From the NCBI GenBank assembly GCA_026014745.1, contig JAOZHS010000002.1:186001-250000 (forward strand): a DNA stretch of 64,000 bases. Reading direction: 5' to 3'. Source of the DNA: Candidatus Bathyarchaeota archaeon. Its GTDB lineage: Archaea; Thermoproteota; Bathyarchaeia; Bathyarchaeales; Bathycorpusculaceae. The notes below the pieces were generated by a model. It did not search any database and was not told where the DNA came from. It worked only from the letters and a program-made list of their open reading frames with translations. The translations under genes were made by a program, and so were the position numbers. Below are positions 52,077 to 60,319 of this stretch, piece by piece. Each line of letters starts with the position of its first letter. The first letter of the stretch is position 1.

Positions 52077-52583
52077 TCACCGCAAAGTTCCCAAGGTTTT
52101 TTGAATAATCATCTCAACAACCGCCTCGTCACCAAGACCATCCACATCTATAGTTACGTCAGCGTATCTTCTGTAAAGCGGCAACCTCTCCAAAAAGAGC
52201 TGCTCCAACCCCTTCTGCTTCAACCCAACAATGCCGCGCTCCGAAAAATCCACAGTTCGCCGCTTAATTTCCTCTAAAGAAGCATTCAAAAAGACCACCA
52301 CAGAGATACCTTTCAAAAAAGCCATAGCACGCTCCGAATAAATGGAGCTGCCACCTGAAGAAATGACTGTTTCGTTAACTTCGCCTAAGTTGAGGACAGC
52401 AGTCTTTTCTAGCTCCAGAAACTTGGCATCACCCAAACTATCAACCAAATCCTGCAATTTCTTGCCAGAGACATCCTCAATGACCCTGTCAACATCAATA
52501 AACCGATAATTCAACTTCTCAGCCAAAAGCAACCCTATACGACTCTTCCCAACACCAGACATACCAATCAAAGAAACATTCAT
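52077..52583 (-). CDS. Shikimate kinase-like protein (AroK fold)
   Basis: A 168-aa P-loop kinase: GMSGVGKS (7-14), DVDRVIE (Asp of the shikimate site), the SSGGSSIYSE stretch, LNASLEEIKRRT (lid) and RLPLYRRYADVTID at the C-terminus. This is the bacterial/eukaryotic AroK type; archaea usually use a GHMP-type shikimate kinase, so it may be acquired or have another substrate such as gluconate. The usual 'R-x-x-Y-x-x-x-A' tail is present. No aro neighbours. Confidence 0.78.
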   Translation of the reverse strand: MNVSLIGMSGVGKSRIGLLLAEKLNYRFIDVDRVIEDVSGKKLQDLVDSLGDAKFLELEKTAVLNLGEVNETVISSGGSSIYSERAMAFLKGISVVVFLNASLEEIKRRTVDFSERGIVGLKQKGLEQLFLERLPLYRRYADVTIDVDGLGDEAVVEMIIQKTLGTLR

Positions 52584-53089
52584 AATAACAACCTAATGTG
52601 ATTGCAGCTATTTTCGTTTATCGACATTTCATGTGGAAGTGATGCTAAATTTTGGGTAGCGCCTGTTTGAGGGTGATGAGCGGGCTAACTATTTGAGGTC
52701 TGCACAATGGGGTTGATTGTCTGATTTATGAATATTGAAATTTTTTGAACGCTAGTTTTTAGTGTCCCCTTCATTTGAAACGGGGAAAAATGTCTCAACC
52801 CGTTTGGTGTTTTGATATTTCTTTTTAACCCCCGTTTGGGGCTTAAATTTAGTGAAGTCTGTTTTGTGTGTTAAGTCATGATTTTTTGATTTTTTCGACG
52901 TCATTCTTTTCTACCTCTAAAATTTTGTTTCAAAGAATTGATTTCATCCGAGCAGGGAAATGCTGTTTTTAATAATTTCTCGCCTGAGGCGGTAGTGAAT
53001 AAGCAGTTTTCAGTTTTTCATATCCCGCATCAGGTGGTTCGGGTTGGAAATTTACCTATTTACTTACTTTCGCCTTAGACTCGGATGGT
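52584..53089. other. 506-base region with hairpins but no gene
   Basis: No coding frame supported. It contains a strong hairpin at 52824-52847 (TTTAACCCCC/GGGGCTTAAA, one mismatch, loop GTTT), an 11-base palindrome CGCCTGAGGCG at 52981-52991, and three words related to CCCGTTTGG (near 52784, 52798 and 52831). A weak C/D-box-like arrangement is at 52673-52724. Promoter for the downstream shikimate-kinase-like gene should lie at its left end. Confidence 0.45.
52824..52847. repeat. Perfect-type hairpin
   Basis: A 10-bp stem with a C-C mismatch in the middle and a GTTT loop. It is not followed by a T run, so a terminator is not its obvious role. Partial copies of its CCCGTTTGG half are nearby. 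Confidence 0.45.
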
Positions 53090-53221
53090 TTAGTTCTGTT
53101 TTTTACGTTTACCATCCGAATACTTGCCCATTCCACAATCAAAACATTTTGCTTCTTTTTCCGAGCTTTCAATTTTGCTACTTCCACAATAAGGACAAGC
53201 CTTACCAAATTCCTTAGACAT
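53090..53221 (-). CDS. 43-aa zinc-ribbon protein
   Basis: ATG at 53221, TAA at 53090. The product has CPYCGSSKIESSEKEAKC (C9, C12, C26) and FDCG (C29), followed by a basic tail KRKKQN. A GGAG site is 13 bases upstream. A longer frame overlapping on the same strand has no Cys pattern and is rejected in its favour. Confidence 0.6.
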   Translation of the reverse strand: MSKEFGKACPYCGSSKIESSEKEAKCFDCGMGKYSDGKRKKQN

Positions 53222-53406
53222 AATAAATCATATTCTCCAGACCTTCTAGGCAATACGTCTCCCTGTTAAAGATTGAGTAAAAAATTTTTAATTCCGAAAG
53301 GGCATCCCCATAAGTACTTGCAATTTTTGAGTGCGGGCGGCATTCTTCAAACCAACCGCCTTTAACTACTGAATGCTTAGCACAAGAAAACAAAAAAGAA
53401 AGAAGG

Positions 53407-53892
53407 TCAGGGATGTTGATTGCGGACTTGGCGGTTTTTCACCACCACAAAACCAGCAATACACGCAATCAACGCGCCCAGCGCGCCAAAGGCATATTCG
53501 GGCACTACAAATAGTCCTTCCTGACCCGTAAACGCGTTGGATGACAGGTAGGGGTTGCCGTCGCCTGTGTAAACGTCTTGAACCATATGAATCCCATTAG
53601 CTAAACCGGACGCTGTCCACAGATAGGAATAGGAGCCATCGGGTTGGGTGGTTGCTGAGCCGAGGTCACGCCATGCACTGCCGTCATCGTATGAGAGCAT
53701 AATGGTTTGACCACCGATGGGTAAACAACCATCAGTAGTTAAGACGCCAGAAATCACAGTATTCATTGAACCAGCTGTGTCGACGGTGTCGGGTGTGCAA
53801 ATGACGTTTAGATTTGTTGCAATTGGTGTGAGGGCAAAGGTTGCGGTTGGGGTGTGGGGTTCTTGAACGTCGACAAAATCATAGTGGTACAT
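53407..53892 (-). pseudogene. Ig-like/VPEY-anchor surface protein lacking its N-terminus
   Basis: A 161-aa frame without a signal peptide. Residues 25-130 are an Ig-like domain (VICTPDTVDTAGSMNTVISG, GGQTIMLSYDDGSAWRDLGS) closely like the C-terminal domain of the 55242 product (VSCTPDTIQND, GQTITLSYNDD). The end is LFVVPEYAFGALGALIACIA plus a basic tail. A surface protein needs an export signal, so this is probably a fragment, or an exporting start was lost. The dispersed element R1 lies only about 70 bases upstream. Confidence 0.6.
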
Positions 53893-53962
53893 ACAAAAAA
53901 ATGATGCTGACTATTTTAACAGAGATAAAAATTTTTGTTTGTGTGCGTGTACGCGTTGTTGG

Positions 53963-54106
53963 TTCTTGTGAGAAAAAAACCAGTCTATACATGCCTCCGC
54001 ATGCACATTGCGGCGGTTTCAACATACTTCTATGTTGGGCGTGTGGTACCCTTTTGTTATGCCACATCCAAACAGACCCCAAAACACATTGTAACCCCAA
54101 AAAGCA
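53963..54106 (-). repeat. Dispersed element R1
   Basis: The minus strand reads TTTTTGGGGTTACAATG, then TCTGTTTGGATGTGGCATAA, ACCACAC, a hairpin CAACATA-GAAG-TATGTTG and a block coding MLKPPQCACGGMYR. About 83% of positions in its 115-base core (53963-54077) equal R2 at 57762-57875. R3 (62313-62449) is a more distant third copy. An open frame (53879-54172) covers this copy. Confidence 0.72.
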
Positions 54107-54202
54107 ACCCAAACCAACAACCATCATGTGGTTTCCTGTAAACCGACACACCCACACAAAGAGAAAAATCAAAAATTTGATCTACCGTTTTAAAAAGGAA
54201 AG

Positions 54203-54472
54203 CTAAAGCCTGAACTCGGGGATATCATCAAAAAGTTCCCGATACGTCTTGTTAAATAACGCAATGTATTGGCTAGCCGCTTCGGTAGATTTTAGCAGGG
54301 TCATGCCGTCTTTTTCGATTTCGACCAAAAACTGCCTTTTCTTCAGGAAATCGATGTGGATCTGCCCAATCTTGGAATTAAGATTGCAACGGTTTATGAC
54401 ACTGGTGAAAGACTTCGGCTGTTTGCAGAAGGTGAGGATTTCCCAGAAAATCTCGTAATGCGTCCGCTTCAT
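54203..54472 (-). CDS. Winged-helix regulator paired with membrane protein, second pair
   Basis: An 89-aa protein: YEIFWEILTFCKQPKSFTSVINRCNLN (helix-turn-helix), HIDFLKKRQFLVEI (wing) and TYRELFDDIP. The archaeal HTH_45-like pattern is shared with the 42330 product. It starts 1 base after the stop of the membrane-protein gene. Confidence 0.75.
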   Translation of the reverse strand: MKRTHYEIFWEILTFCKQPKSFTSVINRCNLNSKIGQIHIDFLKKRQFLVEIEKDGMTLLKSTEAASQYIALFNKTYRELFDDIPEFRL

Positions 54473-54473
54473 C

Positions 54474-55115
54474 TTAAACTTCCCCTAACACCTTTTGCAG
54501 TTCCACTTCAGCCTTTGCGGTCTGGCTTAATCGTTGGTCCCAGATTTCGGAGTATTTCCTCAAAAAATGAGGGATAATGTAGCAGGCAACGGCTACACCG
54601 TAGCAGACGCCAGCGTTTAAGATGCCCAGCCAAAAGGACATGTCAAAGACGCCGCCTGCGATTAGAGATATTATTTGCAGAGAGGCTCCCAACGCGAAGA
54701 GGGCGCAGGCAACTTTGCTTATGGTCATCATTAGTTTGATGGTGGGTTTGTTTTCTCGGTAAGCAGCCGTTAACCCAACGATTAAGCCAGTTAGTGTTTC
54801 GTCGTCGAGGGTTTTTTCTTTTTTATGCTCGGTTAGGTTGTTGCCCATGTCGAAGGAAAATTCCAGTATTTTGATTGTGGAAAACATCCATCGGAAGCCA
54901 ATTGCGAAAGCCAAGCCGCCCAGCACCATTAACCCTAATTGGTCAAGCGGCGGAATGGTGAGCGTTGTTGCGGCTAAGACAAGGTTGGGCATCAAGAAGT
55001 ACGCGCCGAAGGCAAACGCCATTGCGCTACACATTAGGTTGATTATTGATAGCCCTTGTAGGCTGTTGAGTTCATGTTGGAGTTTTAGGGCTGTGCTTTG
55101 CATGTTTATCATCAA
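54474..55115 (-). CDS. Multi-pass membrane protein paired with winged-helix regulator
   Basis: A 213-aa protein with four strongly hydrophobic segments (IINLMCSAMAFAFGAYFLM, LGLMVLGGLAFAIGF, ACALFALGASLQIISLIAGG, LGILNAGVCYGVAVACYI). A charged loop with a helical hairpin separates the second and third, and a soluble C-terminal helix ends it. No family. It immediately precedes the winged-helix gene. Confidence 0.7.
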   Translation of the reverse strand: MMINMQSTALKLQHELNSLQGLSIINLMCSAMAFAFGAYFLMPNLVLAATTLTIPPLDQLGLMVLGGLAFAIGFRWMFSTIKILEFSFDMGNNLTEHKKEKTLDDETLTGLIVGLTAAYRENKPTIKLMMTISKVACALFALGASLQIISLIAGGVFDMSFWLGILNAGVCYGVAVACYIIPHFLRKYSEIWDQRLSQTAKAEVELQKVLGEV

Positions 55116-55241
55116 AGCGTAGTTATGCTTAAAAAGCTAATAAATAACCACGAAACATCGTTACATACCCAAGTTATACCGCAAAGATAGTAACATATTT
55201 TTTCTGCTGAACCCAAAAAACGGGAAAAACAAAAAAGAAGT

Positions 55242-56849
55242 TTATTTATGCAGGCTGCGGCGTGCTCTCACGACCACAAATCCTGCAAGACATGCGCCTA
55301 AAGCGCCAAGTACACCTAGACTGTACTCAGGTACGACGAAAAGTCCGCCACCTTGAGAGCTGCTTGTGGTTTCAGCGCTACTTGATTGATACGTGTTTTC
55401 ATCTCCAGTAAATTCGGCTTTTACCACGTAGAAGCCATTTGGCAAATCTGGCGTAGCCCAATTATAGGTGTAGGAACCGTCAAGTTGCGTGGTTGCTGTG
55501 CCTATGGTGTGCCATGTGTCATCGTTGTAGGAGAGTGTGATTGTTTGTCCATTAAGGGGTGTACCTGAGGCGGTTAAGGAGCCAGATATTGTGGTGGATT
55601 GGCTGCCGTCATTTTGGATTGTGTCGGGAGTACAAGATACGGTTACGGTTGTGGGGAGGGCTGCCTCAAATGTGGCTGAGATAGTGTGGTCTGTGACTAC
55701 GCTGTAGAATGTGTAGGTGGATACTGCGCCAACTGAGTTGTCGTCGACTAGGACATCTTTAATGTGGTATCCGCTGTCGGGGGTGATGCTGAATTGCTGG
55801 TTGGCATTGGCTGCGACGTTTACGTTTCCAGAGGGGTTGATGCTGCCGCCTGTTCCTGCGGACGCCGTTATGGTGTTGTATTGCAGTGTAGCGTAGAGGT
55901 TGTAGTTTTTGGTTCCTGAAGAGGAGAGGGTAGTGGTGGCAAAGGTTCCTGAGCCAGTGAAGGCTGGGGCGGTGGCTCCGTTGTAGAAGAGTTTTGCACC
56001 AGAGTCAGATGACCAAGCAGCCAGAACGTATTTTGTGTTTGCAGTCAATGTGGGGTTGGTGTTGAGGTTGAATGTGACCCATTTACCGGTGGTGGAGGTT
56101 AGGATTTTTTGTTCGGTTACAGCAAGTTTGGTGGTGCCGTCTGCTGAGTATAGGGCGCATTGTACGTTAGCAACGGTTTCGTAGTTGCACCAGATGAAGT
56201 AGTTCCGGTTGGTTTGGGTTGAAAAGCTCACTGATGAGGGCCAATCTCCGTAAGTCGCGGATACAACTCTACTGTTGGAAGTTTCTTCAGTGTAGACTAA
56301 GTTAGCGTCTGCTGTTTGGTCTTGTGCCCAAACCACTAGGATGTAGGTTGTAGAGGCAGATAGCACAGGGTTGGTTGTTAGCATAAAGGTTCGGTCTGCA
56401 GTTGTGGGGGCACTCAACGATACTGGATTGCTGTAGGCTACGAGGTTACCGCTTGCATCATAAATTGCTGCCTTAACATCATGCGACATTGTGCAAAATA
56501 TGCGGGCAGAGACACTTGTGGCAACAACGGGATAGGCAGGTGTAGTGAAAGCTTGGCCGCGAATGCTGTTGTCAATGCTGACAAAGTTGAGGCTGAATTT
56601 GGTATGTTGACCAAAATCGCCGGTAGAGGGAGTGTAGCTAAAGTAGGCGCTTACGCTGGCGGCTTGGCCAGTAACTGTGTTTAGGTATTGGGCGCCTTTT
56701 ATTGTATTTAGAGTAGAGGCGCTTGTGCCAGATTGGGTTGGTTGACCCAATGTCGCCGTGGCCGCGGAGACGTTTGGGGCTCCGAGGGTTAAGAGGGCGG
56801 AGGAGAATAGTAAAGCCATAATCGCGAATACGAAGATATTTTTCTTCAT
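55242..56849 (-). CDS. Multidomain surface protein with VPEY-type C-terminal anchor
   Basis: The start is set at ATG 56849, after GGTGA, giving a clean signal peptide (MKKNIFVFAIMALLFSSALL). The 535-aa product has two similar beta-sandwich modules (about 60-320; ASTTYILVVWAQD and ANTKYVLAAWSSD recur), an 'InlB B-repeat'-like module (ASAGTGGSINPSGNVNV), an Ig-like domain (VSCTPDTIQNDGS), and the ending GLFVVPEYSLGVLGALGACL plus ARRSLHK. It is probably attached to the cell surface. It separates YhbY from S19e, neighbours in many archaea. Confidence 0.8.
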   Translation of the reverse strand: MKKNIFVFAIMALLFSSALLTLGAPNVSAATATLGQPTQSGTSASTLNTIKGAQYLNTVTGQAASVSAYFSYTPSTGDFGQHTKFSLNFVSIDNSIRGQAFTTPAYPVVATSVSARIFCTMSHDVKAAIYDASGNLVAYSNPVSLSAPTTADRTFMLTTNPVLSASTTYILVVWAQDQTADANLVYTEETSNSRVVSATYGDWPSSVSFSTQTNRNYFIWCNYETVANVQCALYSADGTTKLAVTEQKILTSTTGKWVTFNLNTNPTLTANTKYVLAAWSSDSGAKLFYNGATAPAFTGSGTFATTTLSSSGTKNYNLYATLQYNTITASAGTGGSINPSGNVNVAANANQQFSITPDSGYHIKDVLVDDNSVGAVSTYTFYSVVTDHTISATFEAALPTTVTVSCTPDTIQNDGSQSTTISGSLTASGTPLNGQTITLSYNDDTWHTIGTATTQLDGSYTYNWATPDLPNGFYVVKAEFTGDENTYQSSSAETTSSSQGGGLFVVPEYSLGVLGALGACLAGFVVVRARRSLHK

Positions 56850-56969
56850 AGTTAATTCACCAGTTATAAGAAGCAGACTCCCAGTCAACTAATAAGTATG
56901 CATGCGATTATGGGAATATTACGAAAACTGACTTATATCAAAAAAAGAAATAATAAGCTAACAAAAAAA

Positions 56970-57290
56970 TTAAGGTTGATTTTCGGGTTCCTTAGACTCA
57001 GGCGTCCTACGTTTCCTAAACAAAATGAAAACGTGTCCTCTCACTTCAACCAGCGCAGCTTCAGTTTCTTTAGCTGCTTTAGCTGCAATCTCTTCAGCGG
57101 TTGTGAGCTCCTTTAGAGCCGCGGGTAAAATTCGGATTTTGACCATCTTGTTCTGTTGTAGCTGTTTCTCTATCTCCGCAACTGACTGCGCTGTTAGGCC
57201 ATCTTTGCCAATCCAGATGGTGGGGTTTTCGTCTTTTAGGACATGCCTAACATGACGTTTCATGCGTGTGGTTATCTTGCTCAACTTCAC
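56970..57290 (-). CDS. yhbY: YhbY/CRM-domain RNA-binding protein
   Basis: A 106-aa protein with the CRM-domain elements: RHVLKDENPTIWIGKDGLT, EIEKQLQQNKMVKIRIL, and the end LVEVRGHVFILFRKR. Archaeal and bacterial YhbY bind pre-ribosomal particles. It overlaps the Rnp4 gene by 44 bases; a later ATG at 57263 would cut this to 17. Same operon as Rnp4. Confidence 0.88.
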   Translation of the reverse strand: MKLSKITTRMKRHVRHVLKDENPTIWIGKDGLTAQSVAEIEKQLQQNKMVKIRILPAALKELTTAEEIAAKAAKETEAALVEVRGHVFILFRKRRTPESKEPENQP

Positions 57291-57606
57291 TGTGCACCTT
57301 TTTCTTAAGCATTATACGGGTTTGTTCCCCGCAGTTTAAACATGTTACTACGACGTGAGGCTCCCTTTTCTGCTTTACCCTAACACGGCAGTTAACGCCA
57401 TACACAAACAGCGAGTTACATTGTTTGCAGGTTTGCCGTCCAAACTCTGTGGGCAAACGGATTTTGGCTGCCATGGCAATCCGTCGGGCGGACAGGATGT
57501 ATTGCGCCGCAAGTTTGGGGTCAGCTTTAGCTACTTTCTGGGCATGGGCGAAGAGGATTTCGATGCGTTGCCGCGCAATCTGCCTAATGTTGCCTTGCTT
57601 CATCAT
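57247..57606 (-). CDS. rnp4: Ribonuclease P protein component 4 (Rpr2)
   Basis: The start is set at ATG 57606, matching the truncated copy at 61974. The 119-aa product has an N-terminal helical pair (RQIARQRIEILFAHAQKV, LAAQYILSARRIAMAAKIRLP) and a zinc ribbon with CKQCN and CLNCG. It is a protein subunit of archaeal RNase P, which matures the 5' end of tRNAs. Together with YhbY it heads the conserved ribosomal cluster. A second, broken copy lies 4.5 kb away. Confidence 0.93.
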   Translation of the reverse strand: MMKQGNIRQIARQRIEILFAHAQKVAKADPKLAAQYILSARRIAMAAKIRLPTEFGRQTCKQCNSLFVYGVNCRVRVKQKREPHVVVTCLNCGEQTRIMLKKKVHSEVEQDNHTHETSC

Positions 57607-57761
57607 AAGCCTAAACAATCCAGAAAAGCACGGTTCGCTTACATAATAGTTGCGCCTCTGCTGGCTTTGTTTGTCTCTTTGTGTGGGTTTGGCGGTTTAC
57701 GGGATGCCACAAGATAGCCGTAGGTGGCGTTTGTTTTTTGGGTTTGCTTTGTGTTTCTGCG

Positions 57762-57875
57762 TCTGTTTGGATGTGGCATAATTAGATTTTACCACACACT
57801 CAACATAGTTCTATGTTAAAACCGCTGCAGTGTGCGTGTGGGGGCATGTATAGACCGTTTTTTTCTACACAAGAA
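57762..57875 (+). repeat. Dispersed element R2
   Basis: The plus strand reads TCTGTTTGGATGTGGCATAA, ACCACAC, a hairpin AACATAG-TT-CTATGTT and a block that reads MLKPLQCACGGMYR (57814-57855) and ends in a stop after 13 further residues. It lies about 155 bases upstream of rnp4 in the divergent direction. The stretch between R2 and rnp4 is also present beside R3. Confidence 0.72.
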
Positions 57876-59135
57876 TTAAAGCAGGTTTGGTAAGTCAAGA
57901 AATTTGGCTGGAAAGCCGCTTAGTTGCTGGGTTTGTTTGGCGGTTTTTTCGTGTTGGCGGTGGCGCACTAGGATGGTTGTTGCCGCTATGACCATGCAAG
58001 CTACAACTACTCCAGCAATTATCGCTGTCATTTCGGGGGTGATTGGTTGCGAGCTTGTACTGTTTGACGGCGAAGCCGAGGGCTGTACTGTACCATAACC
58101 AAAAGGCGTATACAACTCAACAACACCCGTAAGAGTACCTATCCCAATCCCTAGTAGTTCTGTGGCGCCGCCAATGGCGTAGATTTTATCTTCCACTACC
58201 GCAACCGCCGTCTCATAGCGTGCAGTGGGCATATCAGCTGTTATATTCCACGAATCCGTTGTAGGGTCATATCTGAAAGATGCATTAACACCCTCATAAT
58301 GAGCAAAACCATCAAGAACCATCAGTCCACCCACTACACAGATTTGCTTTGGAGCATGCTCCCCAGAGATTGCAACTAAGCGACTATGTTTGTAGAAGGT
58401 GGGCAGGGTTGCTCCTGTGCTCCAATTACTTGTTGTAGTGTCGAAAATGTGCAGTTTTCCTTCTCCCATGTCAACGTTGTTGCCTCTGCTATCCGAAAGT
58501 ACGTAAATTTTGTCGTCAATGGCGCACGAGTCAAGGGGGTCTGATACTTCTTGAGGCAAGGCCGATATCCTTGTCCAAGTGTCTGTTTCTGGGTAATATA
58601 CATCAATGTTTGAACCTGTACCCGCCATATTTGAACCATAGTATCTTGCCCCGCTATACATAACGTAAATTTTTCCATCGATGGTATTTGCAACCAGCCT
58701 CCAGCTATAGTCAATTGTGGGTTGTTTTGTTTCCCAAGTGCCTGTTTGCGTATCATAGGCTTCGGTGACATTAGTCGGGTAGACTCCCACCGCTCCGCTT
58801 GGAAGAGAGTAAGATTGCTCCCCGCCTATTGTGTAGATTTTGTGGTCTACTACGGCTATGCCGAAACTTGTCCTGTATGTTGGCATAGATGCTGTTTGGG
58901 TTAGGGTTTGGTTTTGAGTGTAGTACACAAAAAGGTTAGTGGTATAGTTCCAGCTGTAAAATATGTATATTTTATCGTCTACTGTTACTGCAGGGCCGGC
59001 TAATGGTTCAGGTAGGGGTTGTAGGGTTTGCCAAGTGTTTGCCTCAGTTTCTTGGATTGCTTGAGCGGTTTGTGTATCGATAACCATGGAACAAAGAACC
59101 ATTAAACAAGCCAGCGCTAAACAAGCCCACTTCAC
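57876..59135 (-). CDS. Kelch-repeat surface protein
   Basis: A 419-aa protein: signal peptide (CLALACLMVLCSMVIDTQTA), six kelch-type blades, each with a DKIY[IVA]-like strand (DKIYIFYSW, HKIYTIGGE, GKIYVMYSG, DKIYVLSDS, KQICVVGG, DKIYAIGG), then a Ser/Thr linker, a transmembrane helix (MTAIIAGVVVACMVIAATTILV) and a basic cytoplasmic tail. Kelch propellers bind proteins or sugars. No VPE[YF] motif, so it is held by an ordinary single helix. Confidence 0.82.
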   Translation of the reverse strand: MKWACLALACLMVLCSMVIDTQTAQAIQETEANTWQTLQPLPEPLAGPAVTVDDKIYIFYSWNYTTNLFVYYTQNQTLTQTASMPTYRTSFGIAVVDHKIYTIGGEQSYSLPSGAVGVYPTNVTEAYDTQTGTWETKQPTIDYSWRLVANTIDGKIYVMYSGARYYGSNMAGTGSNIDVYYPETDTWTRISALPQEVSDPLDSCAIDDKIYVLSDSRGNNVDMGEGKLHIFDTTTSNWSTGATLPTFYKHSRLVAISGEHAPKQICVVGGLMVLDGFAHYEGVNASFRYDPTTDSWNITADMPTARYETAVAVVEDKIYAIGGATELLGIGIGTLTGVVELYTPFGYGTVQPSASPSNSTSSQPITPEMTAIIAGVVVACMVIAATTILVRHRQHEKTAKQTQQLSGFPAKFLDLPNLL

Positions 59136-59339
59136 ACAGCTTCACCAGACGATGAGTTAGCCTTTCTGCGCTTATGTAATTTACTAATCAACAGAGCAGT
59201 TCAAAAAATACTGTGAAAAAAGACGAATTAGCGGTTATGCCCTGCTTGAGAAAGAAAGATGTCCATGCCCTATAGAGAATACTCCAAAAATAGGCTATAG
59301 ACCCCAAGTTCCTACAGTCAAAGTCTACGAATCACTTAC

Positions 59340-59867
59340 TTAACGAGCGAATAATAGTTTACACACATGTAACGCCTTTGAGTTATTCGCATATTCATTT
59401 TCAAATAATTGAGAATAGTATTCCTCAGTTAATTTTCGTACCCCAACTTCGTCGCTCCCATATTTCAAGTGAAGCAACTCATGAATTAGCGCGGCTCTAG
59501 CCCTATTTCCTGCATAAGCAACCAATAGATATTGTCCATATTCCTTCCTGAAGGCATCACAAAACTTTAATGGTTTTGGGTAAATACGAATTTTGCCCTT
59601 AAGTGTGTTACATTTTCCAGCGATAGTTAAACCATTTTTTCTTAGCGCAGGAAAAAATTCGATACGAATGCTATCAATACTCTTTTGGGAAATCTTTTCT
59701 AATTTCAACATATCGGATAAAAATTCTTGAAAGACACTTTTACTTAGCGCTTTAAGGGTAAAGCGGGAATATTTTAGGTAGAAGCTATTAATAGACAAAT
59801 TAAGGTCGTTATCATCGGCACTAGCTATTGATATTTTGTTGGCGAGTATGTAACTTTGTTTCAACAT
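59340..59867 (-). CDS. Zincin metalloprotease-like protein (HELLH)
   Basis: A 175-aa protein with HELLH at 129-133 preceded by NRARAALI, i.e. the HExxH zinc motif, and a probable third ligand Glu in KLTEEYYSQLFENEY (about 147-149). N-terminal two thirds are helical and basic. Size and the loose context resemble small viral or plasmid-borne metalloproteases, but no named family fits. It is the last gene of the small minus-strand gene run from 60951. Confidence 0.65.
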   Translation of the reverse strand: MLKQSYILANKISIASADDNDLNLSINSFYLKYSRFTLKALSKSVFQEFLSDMLKLEKISQKSIDSIRIEFFPALRKNGLTIAGKCNTLKGKIRIYPKPLKFCDAFRKEYGQYLLVAYAGNRARAALIHELLHLKYGSDEVGVRKLTEEYYSQLFENEYANNSKALHVCKLLFAR

Positions 59868-59874
59868 TGTGCAT

Positions 59875-60093
59875 CTATGTATGTTTTATTATTGATTCGG
59901 TTTTAACAAGAAAAACGCTGTTTTTGTTTGCCTTAGCAGCCTTACTTGGAAATCCATATGAATCAGGTCTACTTTCGGGGGTATGACTCGCAGAACATTG
60001 GATTCCAACGACCTGTTTATTTTGTGAGATCCAAACAATGCGCCCAATTCTGGTGCATTCGGGGCACTGCGCATAATCCCCTATACGTGCCAT
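59875..60093 (-). CDS. Small Cys-rich zinc-binding protein
   Basis: A 72-aa protein with CPECTRIGRIVWISQNKQ (C9, C12) and QCSASH (C33, H36), a C2-CH type zinc site. ATG at 60093 lies inside the end of the upstream gene (13-base overlap), and the next gene begins 7 bases after its stop. Function unknown. Confidence 0.6.
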   Translation of the reverse strand: MARIGDYAQCPECTRIGRIVWISQNKQVVGIQCSASHTPESRPDSYGFPSKAAKANKNSVFLVKTESIIKHT

Positions 60094-60221
60094 TTTGAAT
60101 CACCTTTTTTATTGCTATCGCCATCTCTACAGATTGCCTCCGTACAGAAACCAAAAATGATTTTCACAGATGACCTAAATGCGGCATCTGTGATTTTTAA
60201 TAATTCAATATTTTGCTTCAT
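60081..60221 (-). CDS. 46-aa protein overlapping the next gene
   Basis: ATG at 60221 after GAGAGA, TAG at 60081. The 46-aa product (MKQNIELLKITDAAFRSS ...) has no recognised fold. The 13-base overlap with the Cys-rich gene and the upstream TATA box support translation, though weakly. Confidence 0.4.
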   Translation of the reverse strand: MKQNIELLKITDAAFRSSVKIIFGFCTEAICRDGDSNKKGDSKWHV

Positions 60222-60311
60222 TTCTCTCTCTTCTAACGAAATTAAGAAAAGTAAGTCACTTAGCTAAAGTCTAAGCAAAGGACTTTTCACTCTATAACAT
60301 ACACCGCCCCG

Positions 60312-60319
60312 CTTATAAA
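60312..60319 (-). promoter_or_regulatory. Candidate TATA box for the 60221 gene
   Basis: TTTATAAG on the minus strand lies about 90 bases before the ATG. It is the clearest TATA word in the 220-base gap. Confidence 0.4.

Noticed and set aside
52673-52724. Possible C/D-box small RNA (GTGATGA ... CTGA)
   Set aside because: A good C box and a D box are 52 bases apart, but no clear C' or D' boxes and no terminal stem were seen. Chance occurrence is likely.
53056-53253. A 65-codon minus-strand frame
   Set aside because: It overlaps the 43-aa zinc-ribbon frame (53090-53221), which has two CxxC pairs and an ATG with GGAG. The longer frame has no Cys pattern and unusual composition.
53879-54172. 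A 97-codon frame over element R1 as a full gene
   Set aside because: Only the central WMWHN to MYR part is kept in R2, where a TAG interrupts it upstream of MLKP. The ends are not conserved, so the long frame is not accepted; only the micropeptide block is proposed.
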